Positions 16,564-25,276 of a stretch of DNA of 64,000 bases are shown here, piece by piece. The stretch is from positions 1 through 64,000 of the forward strand of contig NZ_JABBNB010000034.1 in the NCBI RefSeq assembly GCF_012933505.1. The letters are read 5' to 3'. How positions within the stretch are numbered: the first letter of the stretch is position 1; each line of letters begins with the position of its first letter. Both the position numbers and the translations under genes were made by a program. Origin of the DNA: Gordonia asplenii (GTDB lineage Bacteria; Actinomycetota; Actinomycetes; Mycobacteriales; Mycobacteriaceae). The notes under the pieces were generated by a model, which saw only the letters and a list, made by a program, of their open reading frames with translations, did not search any database and had not been told where the DNA came from.

Positions 16564-17198
16564 TCCCCCGACAGATCCGCAGACAGGTCGCGCACCTGCG
16601 CGTTGTCGGGCTCCTCGACCTCCTCGACCGGCTCCGGGCGGTCGTCGTATTCCAACCGCAGCGCCCGGCTCATCGTCGCATGCATGTCGTAAAGCGCTGT
16701 CACATAAGTTAATTCGAGGATCTCTTCGTCCGGGAGATGGGCCTTGAGGACATCGAAGACCGCGTCCGGGACGCGCCCGCCGTCGTAGACCAATGCGTCG
16801 GTGTAGGCGAGGACGGCTCGTTCCAGTTCGCTGAACTCGTCGCTGATCTGCCAGTGCGGGAGCGCCTCGATCTTCGCTTCCGGCATGCCGAGCGAACGCA
16901 TCTGCTTGCGGTGTTGCGAGTAGACGAATTGACTGCCACGGGTGTAGCCGGCACGCGCCTGACCCAGCTCACGCAGCAGCGGATCGAGTTTGACGCCGCG
17001 GTACACCTTGAATCCCGCGACGGCATGCCGAAAGACGTTCGGCGATCCCGCGAATACGGTCCACCAGTTACCCGGCGTCCCGTGTACGGTGCCGTGGTCG
17101 ACGGCGGGGTCGCGGTCGGGACCGAAGAGCCGGTCGTAGAAGAACAGGATGCGCTCGTCGGTGACTTCGGCGCGGGGGATCTCACGCAGGCGTGGCAT
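16560..17198 (-). CDS. carboxymuconolactone decarboxylase (AhpD-like) family protein
   Basis: A 212-residue member of the CMD/AhpD fold. Conserved helices include FKVYRGVKLDPLLRELGQARAG, then SQFVYSQHRKQMRSLG and LERAVLAYTDAL. The redox CXXC of AhpD is not present, only His and Gln at the equivalent helix, so peroxidase activity is unlikely and a decarboxylase or isomerase-type role is possible. The stop overlaps the terminator stem. It is the second gene of a two-gene operon, 14 bp after the VOC dioxygenase, and opposite the TetR-acyl-CoA dehydrogenase operon. Confidence 0.8.
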   Translation of the reverse strand: MPRLREIPRAEVTDERILFFYDRLFGPDRDPAVDHGTVHGTPGNWWTVFAGSPNVFRHAVAGFKVYRGVKLDPLLRELGQARAGYTRGSQFVYSQHRKQMRSLGMPEAKIEALPHWQISDEFSELERAVLAYTDALVYDGGRVPDAVFDVLKAHLPDEEILELTYVTALYDMHATMSRALRLEYDDRPEPVEEVEEPDNAQVRDLSADLSGE

Positions 17199-17212
17199 CG
17201 TCGACGATCCTC

Positions 17213-17776
17213 TCAGCTGCTCACCGGCACTTTGCGATCCGCGGCCGTCCGCGGCTCGTGCACGACGTCGGCTTCGGTGAATGTCTTCGTCCAGCAGGCG
17301 AATTCGAGCAATTCGCCGTCGGGCCCGGTGAAGTAGAACGACCGTACGAAGGTGCCTTCGTGCGGCTCACGGGACACCCCGTACTTGCTGTCGTCGTGGT
17401 TGAGGATGTGACTGACCTTGACGCCCTCGGCCTTGAAGCGAGCGTAGTACTCGTCGAACTTCTCCGGCGGGACGGAGAATGCGACGTGATTCATCGAGCC
17501 GGTGGCACTGTTGAGCTCTCCTTCGTCGGGCAGTCCGGCCGGGGCGGATACGCCCGGCACGCCGTCGGGCGCGGTGGCCAGCCAGAAGAAGGCGATGCAG
17601 TTGCCGCCGCCGCAGTCGAAGAAGAAATGCTGCCCCATGTCGCCGGGCAGTTCGATCGTCTTGATCAGCGGCATGCCGAGCACGCCGGAGTAGAAGTCGA
17701 TGGTGCGCTGCATGTCCGCACAGACGAGCGCGAGGTGGTTGATTCCTTGTAGTTGATACTTCTCGTTTGCACTCAT
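17213..17776 (-). CDS. VOC family protein (extradiol-dioxygenase-like)
   Basis: A 187-residue vicinal-oxygen-chelate protein with two beta-alpha-beta-beta-beta modules. Probable metal ligands are the His in GINHLALV, the His in MNHVAFSVP and the Glu in GELLEFACW, the His-His-Glu pattern of this superfamily. The start at 17776 (MSANEKYQ) is preferred over the longer frame. It may be a ring-cleaving dioxygenase or a glyoxalase-type lyase; sequence alone does not decide. It is divergent from the TetR gene at 17864, with a palindromic operator between, and cotranscribed with the CMD gene. Confidence 0.8.
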   Translation of the reverse strand: MSANEKYQLQGINHLALVCADMQRTIDFYSGVLGMPLIKTIELPGDMGQHFFFDCGGGNCIAFFWLATAPDGVPGVSAPAGLPDEGELNSATGSMNHVAFSVPPEKFDEYYARFKAEGVKVSHILNHDDSKYGVSREPHEGTFVRSFYFTGPDGELLEFACWTKTFTEADVVHEPRTAADRKVPVSS

Positions 17777-17822
17777 GGCCAGTCCTTCCGAGTGAAACAC
17801 CCGCGTCGTCGGGTACCAATAG

Positions 17823-17857
17823 ATGACTTGACAGTCATGTCATGTAGTGGGGATAGT
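17823..17857 (+). promoter_or_regulatory. TetR promoter with overlapping operator
   Basis: ATGACT-TGAC-AGTCAT (17823-17838) is a perfect 6-bp dyad. TTGACA (17828-17833) inside it and GATAGT (17852-17857, 18-bp spacer) form a good promoter six bases before the GTG at 17864, so the TetR message is probably leaderless and self-repressed. The same dyad can block the divergent VOC/CMD operon. Confidence 0.6.
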
Positions 17858-17863
17858 TTGTCC

Positions 17864-18487
17864 GTGCCCGAGAGCTCTGTCAATACCGCACCCGCGGCCG
17901 GTCCATCGACACTCACGGCCCGGGGCCGCAAGACTCGCGACTCGGTGCTCGCCGCCGCGCGCACGGTCTTCGAGGACGTCGGCTTTCTCGACGCCAGGGT
18001 CGAGCTCATCGCTCAGGCGGCCGGCGTCTCCTATGGCACGTTCTATCGCTATTTCGAGTCGAAGGAAGATGTCTTCTTCGAGCTCAGCAATCAGCTGTTC
18101 ACCGAAATGCACAGCGGCGAGCCAAGTTTCAGTGCCACGCCACGGGAGAGGCTCATCGCCGCCAATCACGCGTACTACGAGGCGTATCACCGCAATGCAG
18201 CATTGATGGCGATCGTCGAGCAGGTCGCCACCTTCAACGCCGAGTTCCGCGCGCTTCGTCACGAGCATCGCGAACAACTCACCGCGCGTACCGCGCATGC
18301 CATCGGACGCTGGCAGCGCGACGGTCTGGCCAGCCCCGACATCGACCCGATTCTCGCCGCGCGAACCATGTCGGCGATGGTCGATCACACCTTGTACCTG
18401 TGGCTGGTTCAAGGCGAGGAAGCCGACAAGGAGGCTCTGCTGACCACACTCGACCAGATGTGCGTCGGCGCGCTCGGCCTGCGTTGA
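17864..18487 (+). CDS. TetR family transcriptional regulator
   Basis: A 207-residue TetR protein. The HTH spans VELIAQAAGVSYGTFYRYF, with KEDVFFELSNQLF following; the ligand domain includes TMSAMVDHTLYLWL. The GTG at 17864 is chosen because a promoter box ends six bases before it; an ATG at 17837 lies inside the operator. It heads the acyl-CoA dehydrogenase/kinase operon (47 bp to the next gene) and faces the VOC/CMD operon. An acyl-CoA or aromatic ligand is plausible by context only. Confidence 0.85.
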   Translation: MPESSVNTAPAAGPSTLTARGRKTRDSVLAAARTVFEDVGFLDARVELIAQAAGVSYGTFYRYFESKEDVFFELSNQLFTEMHSGEPSFSATPRERLIAANHAYYEAYHRNAALMAIVEQVATFNAEFRALRHEHREQLTARTAHAIGRWQRDGLASPDIDPILAARTMSAMVDHTLYLWLVQGEEADKEALLTTLDQMCVGALGLR

Positions 18488-18534
18488 CGAGTGCGTCCGT
18501 CCAGCCCAACTGAAATTCGAAAGGACACCACCGC

Positions 18535-19719
18535 GTGAGCGCCCTCGACCCCACCACCGACCTCATCGAACTCACCAACCGCATGCGCGCCTTCATCGAC
18601 GACGACGTGATACCGGCCGAGCCGACCCTGATCGCCGAAGAGCATTCCGGCGGAACAACTTTGGACGATCTTCGACGCCGGGCGAAAGACCTCGGCCTGT
18701 GGGCGCTCGGGCATCCCGCCGAACTCGGCGGCGGGGGCCTCGGATTCCTCGACTTCGTCTATCTCAACGAGATCATCGGGCGGTCGGAGTTCGGGCAACT
18801 CGCGGTCGGGTCGGCGTCGATGCAGGACACGCTGATGTTCTACAAGCACGGGACGCGAGAACAACAGCGACGTTGGATCCCGCCGATGGTCGCCGGTGAC
18901 ATCTTCCCGTCGGTCGGCCTGACCGAACCCGAAGTGGCGGGCTCCGATCCGACGTTGATCGCCACTCGCGCCGAGCAGGCCGGCGCGGACTGGATCATCA
19001 ACGGACACAAGTGGTTTACCACCGGCGCGGCCCAAGCGGCCTACTGCTCGGTCTTCGCCCGGACCGAATCCGATGACGCACCACGACATTCCCGCGTCAC
19101 CGCATTCATCGTTCCCACCGACACACCGGGATTCGAGATCGTCCGGTCCATCCCGACGATGGGTCACGATCCGAGCGATCACTACGAGATCCGACTCACC
19201 GATGTCCGAGTCCCGGCGTCGAACATCCTCGGCGAACGCGGCAAGGGGTTCATCGTCGCGCAGGACCGGCTCGGTGCTGGGCGAATCTTCCACGGCATGC
19301 GCTGGCTGGGACAGGCGCAGCGCGCGTTCGAACTGATGTGCGAACGCGCTAACACACGATTCGCACACGGGTCGCTGCTTGCCGAGAAGGGCGAAATCCA
19401 TCGCTACATCGCCGAGTCCGCCGCGGAGATCCACGCCGCACGGCTGATGACGCTCGACGCCGCCCGGCAGATCGATTCCGGCGAGGACTTCCGGGTCCAC
19501 GTCGGGCTGGTGAAATTCTGGTCCGCGCGGATGCTGCACAACGTCGTCGACCGGGCGATTCAAGTGCACGGCGCACTCGGACTCACCGCTGACACGCCAC
19601 TCGAGCGGATGTACCGACAGGCCCGCTACGCGCGCGTCTACGACGGCCCCGACGAGGTCCATCGGATGTCCGTAGCGCGGCGCATACTGAAGGATCCGAC
19701 GGCGGTGCCGTGGCAGTGA
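18535..19719 (+). CDS. acyl-CoA dehydrogenase (ACAD11/LvaC-like context)
   Basis: A 394-residue FAD-dependent acyl-CoA dehydrogenase with a GTG start after GAAAGGA. It has the usual order: N-terminal helices, the FAD/substrate beta domain (VGLTEPEVAGSDPT, WIINGHKWFTTGA), then C-terminal helices (RLGAGRIFHGMRWLGQAQRA, QVHGALGLTADTPLERMYRQAR, YDGPDEVHRMSVAR). The motif set matches the long-chain/ACAD10-ACAD11-like subgroup. It is joined to the APH-type kinase gene by a stop/start overlap, the same pairing as in human ACAD10/11 and in the levulinate lva operon, where the pair processes 4-hydroxyacyl-CoA. Confidence 0.88.
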   Translation: MSALDPTTDLIELTNRMRAFIDDDVIPAEPTLIAEEHSGGTTLDDLRRRAKDLGLWALGHPAELGGGGLGFLDFVYLNEIIGRSEFGQLAVGSASMQDTLMFYKHGTREQQRRWIPPMVAGDIFPSVGLTEPEVAGSDPTLIATRAEQAGADWIINGHKWFTTGAAQAAYCSVFARTESDDAPRHSRVTAFIVPTDTPGFEIVRSIPTMGHDPSDHYEIRLTDVRVPASNILGERGKGFIVAQDRLGAGRIFHGMRWLGQAQRAFELMCERANTRFAHGSLLAEKGEIHRYIAESAAEIHAARLMTLDAARQIDSGEDFRVHVGLVKFWSARMLHNVVDRAIQVHGALGLTADTPLERMYRQARYARVYDGPDEVHRMSVARRILKDPTAVPWQ

Positions 19720-21104
19720 CCGGGGAAAGCGCCTCTGCGTCAACTGATCTCGACCGCGGCGTGCAGGATGTGCTGGCGTCGGCGGGCATTCGGGTCACCG
19801 TCACCGGCACGCGACGACTGACAGCGGGCGCGAGCCGGGAAACCTACCTCATCGACCTGCTCGACGCCGACGGTACCGTCGGTCGTGCGGTGTTGCGGCG
19901 CGATCCGCCAGGCCGCGGGGACCCGGCGCGCATGCATGCCGAGGCGGTCTGCTTGCGCGCTGTATCGGAATCCGGTGTCCGGGTGCCGCGGGTGTGGTGT
20001 TCCGGCGACGACTCCCCCGGCATCGACGCGCCCTTCCTCATCGTCGAGCACGTCAGCGGAGAAACGTTGCCGCGCAAGCTACAACACGGTCCCGCGCTGG
20101 CAGCGGTACGGCCGAATCTGGCCGCAGAGTTCGGCCGCATATTGGCCAGAGTGCATCGAACTCCGTTGGCGGGCATGGAGATTCTCGACGACACTCCGGC
20201 GCTGGAGGCACTCGAATCGACGTTCCGAAACCTGGGCCTGCCCAATCCCACCGTCGAACTGGGCTTGCGTTGGCTGCGTGCGACCCCGGTGCCCGCCCGG
20301 CCGATGACGTTGGTACACGGCGACTTCCGCGTCGGGAACCTGATCGTCGACGCCGACGGAGTGCAGGCCGTTCTCGACTGGGAACTGTCGCATCTGGGCA
20401 ATCCGGTCGAGGACCTGGGTTGGCTGTGCGTACCAGCGTGGCGGTTCGGTGGCGGGCAACCGGTCGGCGGACTCGGAACTCGCGAAACGTTGCTCGACGG
20501 CTATGAATCCGAAGCCGGCTGGCGACCATCGGATGACGAGCTGCGCTGGTGGGAGATCTTCGGAACGCTGAAGTGGTTGGTACTGAGCATCTTTCAATCC
20601 CAACGCCATCTCTCGGGTGAGGAACACTCACTGGAACTCGCCGCCATCGGGCGCCGGGTCTGCGAGTTCGAGTACGACCTGCTGGAATCGCTGGGGATGC
20701 TGGTCGACGTGCCGCTGCCGGAATCCGAGTCCGACTCGGCCGCGAGCGAATCCCCCTACCGGGGGCCGACATTGACCGAGATCCTCGCCCTCGTATCGGA
20801 GGCGATCACCGACGCCCGACCGCTTCTCGACGGCGACCTACAACAGCAGTACCAGTTGCGCATCGCGGCGAATCTGTTACGAATCGCCGAACGTGAGGTG
20901 CTGGCGGGCTCTACGGCGGCAACAGCGTTGACCGATGCGTTGCACAGCGTCGGATGCGAGTCGGAACATCAACTGGCCCAACGGGTTCAATCGGGCGAAC
21001 TCGATTGGTCGGCAGCTGGCACACAGCGGGCGGTGTCGTCGACGGTGCTGCTGCGGCTGCGGGTCAGCAACCCGGGCCGGATCCGCTATCGCACGACGTC
21101 ATAG
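19710..21104 (+). CDS. APH-family phosphotransferase fused to a DUF6285 (LvaB-like) domain
   Basis: A 464-residue protein. Residues about 25-330 are an aminoglycoside-phosphotransferase-fold kinase: the catalytic loop is LVHGDFRVGNLIVD and the metal-binding aspartate lies in VLDWELSHLGNPVEDLGW. Residues about 350-445 (PTLTEILALVSEAI, LRIAANLLRIAEREV) match DUF6285, normally a separate small protein next to such kinases, as LvaB is beside LvaA. The start is GTG at 19710 or 19716, the latter overlapping the acyl-CoA dehydrogenase stop. The likely role is phosphorylation of a hydroxyacyl-CoA in a dehydration route. Its 3' end overlaps the convergent EthD-like gene by 19 bp. Confidence 0.85.
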   Translation: MAVTGESASASTDLDRGVQDVLASAGIRVTVTGTRRLTAGASRETYLIDLLDADGTVGRAVLRRDPPGRGDPARMHAEAVCLRAVSESGVRVPRVWCSGDDSPGIDAPFLIVEHVSGETLPRKLQHGPALAAVRPNLAAEFGRILARVHRTPLAGMEILDDTPALEALESTFRNLGLPNPTVELGLRWLRATPVPARPMTLVHGDFRVGNLIVDADGVQAVLDWELSHLGNPVEDLGWLCVPAWRFGGGQPVGGLGTRETLLDGYESEAGWRPSDDELRWWEIFGTLKWLVLSIFQSQRHLSGEEHSLELAAIGRRVCEFEYDLLESLGMLVDVPLPESESDSAASESPYRGPTLTEILALVSEAITDARPLLDGDLQQQYQLRIAANLLRIAEREVLAGSTAATALTDALHSVGCESEHQLAQRVQSGELDWSAAGTQRAVSSTVLLRLRVSNPGRIRYRTTS

Positions 21105-21427
21105 AAGTGGAGTACCGGCGGCGTAGACGATGTGTCCAGGGCGTCGGTCATGTCCAGGGTGCCATCACCCATCGCAGTCAACAGTCGATTCGCGGTCGCC
21201 GGCAGGTCCTCGGTGTCGAGCTCGTAGAGACTGAGATATCTGTGCGCCGGTAGAGCGTCGGCATCGACTACCTGCACCGCCGCCAGCCGGTACCGGCGAG
21301 CTCCGACAACGCCGGCTATCCGCTCCAGTACCTGGGGGATGTGTGTCTGGTCGTACCAGCGGTTGAACTCTGCTTCCTGTTCCACATCGGCCGGGTTGAC
21401 GTACCCGGCGAGAAGTGCCTTGGCCAT
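21086..21427 (-). CDS. small dimeric alpha+beta barrel (EthD/DUF4286-like) protein
   Basis: A 113-residue protein with a good RBS (GGAG before the ATG). It begins MAKALLAGYVNPADVEQEAEFNRWYDQTH, a pattern typical of ferredoxin-like EthD or DUF4286 proteins, where an N-terminal strand is followed by an EFNRWYDxxH helix. Such proteins accompany catabolic oxygenases and dehydrogenases and may act as a lyase or a binding protein. It is 47 bp downstream of the SDR gene on the same strand, so cotranscription is probable. The catalytic role is unknown. The coding end overlaps the kinase gene tail to tail. Confidence 0.72.
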   Translation of the reverse strand: MAKALLAGYVNPADVEQEAEFNRWYDQTHIPQVLERIAGVVGARRYRLAAVQVVDADALPAHRYLSLYELDTEDLPATANRLLTAMGDGTLDMTDALDTSSTPPVLHFYDVVR

Positions 21428-21474
21428 GAAGTCTCCTATCGTTCTGGGCGTTCGTTGAGCGAGTCGATTCGAGA

Positions 21475-22242
21475 TCAGAGCGCGAGTATTCCTATCGCCC
21501 CGCCGTCGAGAACGAACTCCCCGGCGGTCATATACGAAGACTCGTCGGAAGCAAGAAATGCGACGCAGTTGGCGACTTCCTCTGCTTCTGCGAGGCGGCC
21601 CAGCGGGATCATCTTGTTGCCGAGATCGTCCAGCGACGCACCCGCGACCTCGGCCCCGTAGTCGGCCATCGCGGTCTTCACATACGTCGGATGAACGGAA
21701 TTCACGCGCACGTTGTGCGCGGCGTACTCAGCGGCGACGTCCTTGGTCATGAGCCGTACCGCGCCTTTGGTAGCGCCATAGGCGGTATGACCGGCCAGCC
21801 CGATCAATCCCGCGGCCGACGACATGTTGATGATCGAGCCTCCCCCGCGCTCCACGAGGTGAGCGACGGAATGCTTCATTCCGAGGAATGTGCCGGTCAC
21901 GTTGATCGACATCATGCGGTTCCACAGTTCGACACTCGTTTCCTCCAGCGCCGAGATGACATATATGCCGGCACTGTTGAAAAGTACGTCGATGCCGCCG
22001 AACTGCTCCACGGTTCGAGCCACGACGTCAACCCATTGTTGTTCGTCGGAGACGTCGAGAGGTAGCGCCAGTGCGCGCCCGCCGGCGTCGGTCACCGCTT
22101 GTGCGGTCGACGCGGCGCGTTCGCCGTCGAGGTCGGTCGCTACAACCGCGGCACCGTCAGCGGCGAGGCGAATCGCGCTTGCCCGTCCGATACCGGCACC
22201 GGCACCGGAAATCAGCGCCACCTTGCCATCGAGTCTTGCCAT
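21475..22242 (-). CDS. short-chain dehydrogenase/reductase (alcohol dehydrogenase type)
   Basis: A 255-residue classical SDR. The cofactor motif is SGAGAGIGR, with an acidic residue after strand 2 (ATDLDGER) indicating NAD. NSAG follows near residue 90. The catalytic Ser-Tyr-Lys are in MSSAAGLIG and AYGATKGA. The start at 22242 (MARLDGKVALIS) follows AGGAGG. By position next to BVMO-pathway genes it is a candidate secondary (cyclic) alcohol dehydrogenase making the ketone, but 3-hydroxyacyl-CoA dehydrogenase is possible. It is divergent from the NDMA-dependent alcohol dehydrogenase across a 287-bp regulatory gap. Confidence 0.85.
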   Translation of the reverse strand: MARLDGKVALISGAGAGIGRASAIRLAADGAAVVATDLDGERAASTAQAVTDAGGRALALPLDVSDEQQWVDVVARTVEQFGGIDVLFNSAGIYVISALEETSVELWNRMMSINVTGTFLGMKHSVAHLVERGGGSIINMSSAAGLIGLAGHTAYGATKGAVRLMTKDVAAEYAAHNVRVNSVHPTYVKTAMADYGAEVAGASLDDLGNKMIPLGRLAEAEEVANCVAFLASDESSYMTAGEFVLDGGAIGILAL

Positions 22243-22355
22243 TCGGGGCCTCCTGTTCATGCCCCGGCCGGGGCTCTCACTGCGCCGGGCCTTCCGGAGG
22301 CCTCTGAATCAAAACGCATCGCTGACCACGTTGCCTGCCCGGCGGCCGTCGACGT

Positions 22356-22429
22356 TGTGCACATTTTTCACATCGAACCTGGGCGTCGACGCCGCAGACC
22401 CGATGCTGATCAGCGTGCAAAAGTTGCAC
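22356..22429. promoter_or_regulatory. palindromes in the SDR/NDMA-ADH divergent promoter
   Basis: The intergenic stretch 22243-22529 contains TGTGCACA (22356-22363) and GTGCAA-AAG-TTGCAC (22415-22429). The latter has the form GTGCA-N5-TGCAC, which recurs at 30360-30374 before the second SDR gene, so both promoters may answer to one regulator, perhaps the AcoR-like protein at 30379-31440. A TGTGAAA stretch (minus strand) next to the first site also recurs near 30333. Confidence 0.5.
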
Positions 22430-22529
22430 AGCACCCGTCCGATGGCCCTGGCTACTTTCGACTCGGAAAGAGCTATCCGTGGCCGAGACTCAGAAATCGT
22501 CCGGCCGAACCGTCATGGAGGACATTCAA

Positions 22530-23654
22530 ATGAAGACTCGCGGAGCGATCATCACCGAAGTTCCCGGCAGACTTCACGTTGCCGAACTCGAACTCGCGCC
22601 GCCCCAGCAGGGCGAGGTACTCGTCAAGATGGTGGCCTCGGGTTTGTGCCACTCCGATCTGCACTACACAACCGGGGACATGGAGGTCGGCACCATCCCG
22701 ATGCTGTGCGGTCACGAAGGTTCCGGCATCATCGAAGAAATCGGACCCGATACGCAGTCGGATCTCGAGGTCGGTGACCACGTCATCTTCTCGTTCATCA
22801 CCGCGTGCGGGAAGTGCGAATTCTGCGCCCGAGGTATGCAGAACCTCTGCCACCTCGGCGCGCTCATGCTGCACGGTTCCACCTTGGAAGACGTCGAGCG
22901 ATATCGCTTCTCGATGCCAGACGGCACCCGCTGCGGCCAGATCGCCGGACTCGGCACCTTCGCCGAACACACCGTCGTATCGGTCGGGTCATGCGTGAAG
23001 GTGGACAAGGAACTACCTCTTGACGTGCTGTGTCTCCTCGGCTGTGGCGTCGGCACCGGTTGGGGCTCCGCAGTCAACTCCGCCGAGATCGAGATCGGCG
23101 AGACTGTGATCATCGCCGGGATCGGCGGGGTCGGCATCAACGCCGTCCAGGGTGCCGTTTCGGCCGGTGCGACCAATATCATCGCCGTCGATCCCGTGCC
23201 GTTCAAACTTGACGAGGCCAAGAAGATCGGTGCGACGCACACGGCAGAGTCGATCGAGGCGGCAGCCGAGATCGCGGCGTCACTGACCAACGGGCAAGGC
23301 GCAGACAAGGCAGTGATCACCATCGGCGTGGTGAAAGGCGAGCATGTGGCAGCTGCCTTCAACGCGATTCGTAAAGCCGGAACCGTCGTGGTCACCGGGG
23401 TCGCGTCATTCGCGGACACCGATGGAATTCCCGTGTCGCTGGCCGAATTGACGCTGTTCCAGAAGCGGATCCAGGGCTCATTGTTCGGCGGTGCCAGCCC
23501 GAACTACGCGATTCCACGTCAAGTCGATCTGTTCCGCCACGGGCAACTGAAGCTCGAAGAGCTCATCACGCACCGATACACCCTCGACGAGGTCCAGCAG
23601 GGCTACGACGACATGGAAGCGGGCAAGAACCTCCGCGGCATCGTCGTCTTCTGA
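22530..23654 (+). CDS. NDMA-dependent zinc alcohol dehydrogenase
   Basis: A 374-residue medium-chain alcohol dehydrogenase. Catalytic zinc ligands are in ASGLCHSD (Cys40) and LCGHEGSG (His62); structural zinc ligands are in CGKCEFCARGMQNLC. IIAGIGGVGINAVQGA binds the nicotinamide. The family keeps NAD tightly bound and uses an electron carrier, replaced in assays by N,N-dimethyl-nitrosoaniline, and is linked to mycothiol/mycofactocin biology in actinobacteria. The ATG at 22530 has GGAGG nine bases upstream and gives the family length; earlier in-frame ATGs lack this. It is the first gene of the plus-strand operon (ligase, aldehyde dehydrogenase, BVMO, esterase). The probable step is hydroxy-acid to oxo-acid. 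Confidence 0.88.
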   Translation: MKTRGAIITEVPGRLHVAELELAPPQQGEVLVKMVASGLCHSDLHYTTGDMEVGTIPMLCGHEGSGIIEEIGPDTQSDLEVGDHVIFSFITACGKCEFCARGMQNLCHLGALMLHGSTLEDVERYRFSMPDGTRCGQIAGLGTFAEHTVVSVGSCVKVDKELPLDVLCLLGCGVGTGWGSAVNSAEIEIGETVIIAGIGGVGINAVQGAVSAGATNIIAVDPVPFKLDEAKKIGATHTAESIEAAAEIAASLTNGQGADKAVITIGVVKGEHVAAAFNAIRKAGTVVVTGVASFADTDGIPVSLAELTLFQKRIQGSLFGGASPNYAIPRQVDLFRHGQLKLEELITHRYTLDEVQQGYDDMEAGKNLRGIVVF

Positions 23655-23670
23655 ACGCCTGCCATCGACG

Positions 23671-25224
23671 ATGAAGATGGATCTGACCATGCGCAGCCTC
23701 CTCGGCCGCGGATTAGCGAGCCTGCCCGGAGACCAGCCGGCGATCGTCACCCCGGAGCAGACGACGACCTACGCGCAGTTGCTGGATTCTGCGCGCCGAG
23801 TCGCGTCATGGTTCGTCTCGATCGGGGTCACTGCGGGCTCGCCCGTTGCGATCATGGTGCCGAACTCGATCGAGTACATCGTCACCGACATCGCCGTCAA
23901 TCTCCTCGGAGCGGTCAAGGTTCCGCTGAACGATCTGCTCTCCGACGATGACATCGCCTTCATCGTCGATGACGCCCAGCCTGCCGCATGTGTTGCCGAC
24001 GACCGACGCGCAGCATTCCTCGTCGGTCGCACGGACGGACATCAGATCCTCCACATCGTCTGCACGCACGAGATGCACCGGGGCACTACACCGTGGTCGG
24101 CGGTAACGGCCACGCCGCCGATGACTCTCGCTGAGCTCGACGCGCGTGTCATCGACGAGGACTGCCCCGGACTGATTCTGTACACCGGCGGAACGACCGG
24201 ACGCTCCAAAGGAGTGGTTCACTCCCAGCGCAGCCTGACAACCAATCTGCTCGTGCACCGGATCGAAACGGGTCTCGACCAAACTGATCGGCTGCTGCTT
24301 ACTTCGCCCTTGCCGCACAGTGCGGGTTTTCTGCTTCAGACAATGCTGCTCGCCGGCGGTGTCGTCCACCTGCGGAAGCGGTTCGAGCCAGGCGAGGTCC
24401 TCGAGCTCATCGAACGCGACTCGATCAGTTATCTGTTTCTAGTGCCGACGATGCTCTACCGGCTGCTGGACACGCTTCGAGCCACCGAGTCCGATGTCTC
24501 GTCGATTCGCACAATTCTCTACGGAGCCGCCCCGATGTCGCCGTCGAGGCTCAGCGAGGGAATCGACCGGTTCGGTGAGGTGTTCGTACAACTCTACGGG
24601 CAATCGGAAGTGCCCAATTTCCTCACTCGGTTGAGTAAAGGCGATCATCGCACGGCCGCGGGTCGATCGGGGAGTTGCGGCCGCGCGTGCAGCACGGTTG
24701 AAATTCGAATCGTCGATCCTCCCACCGGCGAGACTCAACCGCCCGGAGCGGTCGGCGAGGTGGTGGTGCGCTCCGGCTTCACCATGTCGGGTTACCTCGG
24801 ACTACCGGATATAACCGCAACGACCCTGCGTGAAGGCTGGCTGCACACCGGCGACGTCGGATATCTCGACGCCGATCACTACCTGTACATCGTCGACCGG
24901 TTGAAAGACATGGTCATCACCGGCGGAATGAATGTCTACACGTCCGAAGTGGAGCAAGTCCTGGTTGACGCACCCGGTGTGGCCGAAGTCGCGGTGATCG
25001 GGCTGCCCGACTCAGACTGGGGCGAAAAGGTGTGCGCGGTCGTCGTGGCGAGTTCGGCTTCGCCCTTCTCCGAAAACGAGGTAGACGACTTCTGCCGGCT
25101 GCACCTATCGAAATACAAGCGGCCCAAGAAGTACGTCCGGGTAGCCCGACTGCCGCTGACCAATTACGGAAAAGTCGACAAGAAGAAGCTTCTCGCCGAC
25201 ATCTCTGCATCTTCCGGCTCGTGA
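23671..25224 (+). CDS. AMP-dependent acyl-CoA synthetase/ligase
   Basis: A 517-residue adenylate-forming ligase. The P-loop is YTGGTTGRSKG (about 171-181), followed by LYGAAPMSP, VQLYGQSE, the hinge aspartate in LHTGDVGYLD and VDRLKDMVITGGMNVY, and the C-terminal lysine in TNYGKVDKKKL. It would activate a free acid to its CoA ester with ATP. It starts 16 bp after the alcohol dehydrogenase and precedes the aldehyde dehydrogenase, so a diacid or hydroxy acid from this operon is the expected substrate. The exact start (23671 or the ATG two codons on) is uncertain because the RBS is weak. Confidence 0.86.
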   Translation: MKMDLTMRSLLGRGLASLPGDQPAIVTPEQTTTYAQLLDSARRVASWFVSIGVTAGSPVAIMVPNSIEYIVTDIAVNLLGAVKVPLNDLLSDDDIAFIVDDAQPAACVADDRRAAFLVGRTDGHQILHIVCTHEMHRGTTPWSAVTATPPMTLAELDARVIDEDCPGLILYTGGTTGRSKGVVHSQRSLTTNLLVHRIETGLDQTDRLLLTSPLPHSAGFLLQTMLLAGGVVHLRKRFEPGEVLELIERDSISYLFLVPTMLYRLLDTLRATESDVSSIRTILYGAAPMSPSRLSEGIDRFGEVFVQLYGQSEVPNFLTRLSKGDHRTAAGRSGSCGRACSTVEIRIVDPPTGETQPPGAVGEVVVRSGFTMSGYLGLPDITATTLREGWLHTGDVGYLDADHYLYIVDRLKDMVITGGMNVYTSEVEQVLVDAPGVAEVAVIGLPDSDWGEKVCAVVVASSASPFSENEVDDFCRLHLSKYKRPKKYVRVARLPLTNYGKVDKKKLLADISASSGS

Positions 25225-25276
25225 ACTGCCCGCAAATGCAATCACAATCCGACTCAATCAACGAGGAGTTGACTTC

